Shown here piece after piece: positions 5,384 to 5,492 of a stretch of DNA of 5,492 nucleotides. Numbering within the stretch: position 1 is the first letter of the stretch; every line of letters begins with the position of its first letter. Under the pieces are notes generated by a model. It did not search any database, was not told the origin of the DNA, and saw nothing but the letters and a program-made list of their open reading frames with translations. Source of the DNA: an uncultured Demequina sp. (GTDB lineage: Bacteria; Actinomycetota; Actinomycetes; Actinomycetales; Demequinaceae); contig CALALQ010000508.1 of the NCBI GenBank assembly GCA_937925595.1, positions 1 to 5,492 of the forward strand, read 5' to 3'. The position numbers were made by a program, and so were the translations under genes.

Positions 5384-5492
5384 GTGGCACTGGATTTCAC
5401 CGCGATCGACTTCGAGACGGCGAACTCCAGTGGTGCTTCCGCGTGTGCAGTCGGGCTGGCGCGCGTGCGAGGCGGTCGGGTCGTCGCGACCG
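5384..5492 (+). CDS. DnaQ-like DEDD-family exonuclease, 5' part only
   Basis: Only the first 36 codons are inside the window; the gene runs off the right edge. From the GTG at 5384 the protein reads D-F-T-A-I-D9-F-E11-T-A-N-S-S, the Exo I motif (DxE) of the DnaQ/DNA polymerase III epsilon superfamily, whose two acidic residues bind catalytic metal. A second strand, C-A-V-G-L-A-R-V-R-G-G-R-V-V, follows as expected. The family removes nucleotides 3' to 5' from DNA or RNA; stand-alone actinobacterial members act in DNA repair or nucleic-acid turnover, and the role here cannot be fixed from the fragment. GTG 5384 starts the protein where relatives usually begin; only a weak AGGG lies eight bases upstream. 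The frame is open further left, with in-frame ATG 5252 and GTG 5237, so a 44- or 49-residue N-terminal extension is possible. Confidence 0.85.
   Translation, partial: MALDFTAIDFETANSSGASACAVGLARVRGGRVVAT

Noticed and set aside
5139..5390. Longer methyltransferase form starting at 5390
   Set aside because: The extra 84 residues are Arg/Pro/Gly-rich, would overlap the exonuclease start, and lie upstream of a well-placed -10 box and a family-typical N-terminus.
1..5492. CRISPR arrays, insertion sequences, rRNA or riboswitches
   Set aside because: No spaced direct repeats, transposase frame, terminal repeat pair or recognisable structured RNA was seen on either strand.

Overview
The window is high-GC DNA with near-exclusive G/C third codon positions, GTG starts and TANNNT-type -10 boxes without clear -35 boxes. 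This fits an actinobacterium. The wording of the YchF protein and of the exonuclease start suggests Microbacteriaceae, most likely Microbacterium or a relative; that placement is inference from remembered sequence style, not a search.

Layout, left to right. Positions 1-210 hold no gene I can support. A plus-strand gene (211-822) encodes a small membrane-anchored protein of unknown function, with a promoter that predicts a leaderless mRNA. A hairpin (879-897) separates it from the minus-strand block that follows. Positions 909-3189 are a co-directional minus-strand accessory cassette. Read in its own direction, it holds: a 364-residue protein with a WXG100-like N-terminus and hydrophobic C-terminus (3189-2095); a 149-residue helical protein starting one base after that stop (2093-1644); a two-TM protein overlapping it by ATGA (1647-1108); and a 5'-truncated HigA-type antitoxin remnant (1097-909). 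Positions 3275-5138 are core chromosome on the minus strand: a class I SAM methyltransferase (5138-4389) followed by the conserved P-loop ATPase YchF (4348-3275). At the right edge a DnaQ-like DEDD exonuclease begins on the plus strand (5384 onward) and runs off the window.

How they fit together. YchF, the methyltransferase and the exonuclease look like ordinary chromosomal genes with no obvious shared pathway. The three-gene cassette is the accessory part. Its first product looks like a type VII (ESX/WXG100) secretion substrate or component, and its tightly coupled partners are unrecognised. It is visibly poorer in GC than its flanks, uses some rare codons, and ends against a broken antitoxin gene, which suggests acquisition and rearrangement. 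No secretion ATPase or classical small EsxA/EsxB pair is in the window, so any T7SS link rests on the WXG-like features of one protein.
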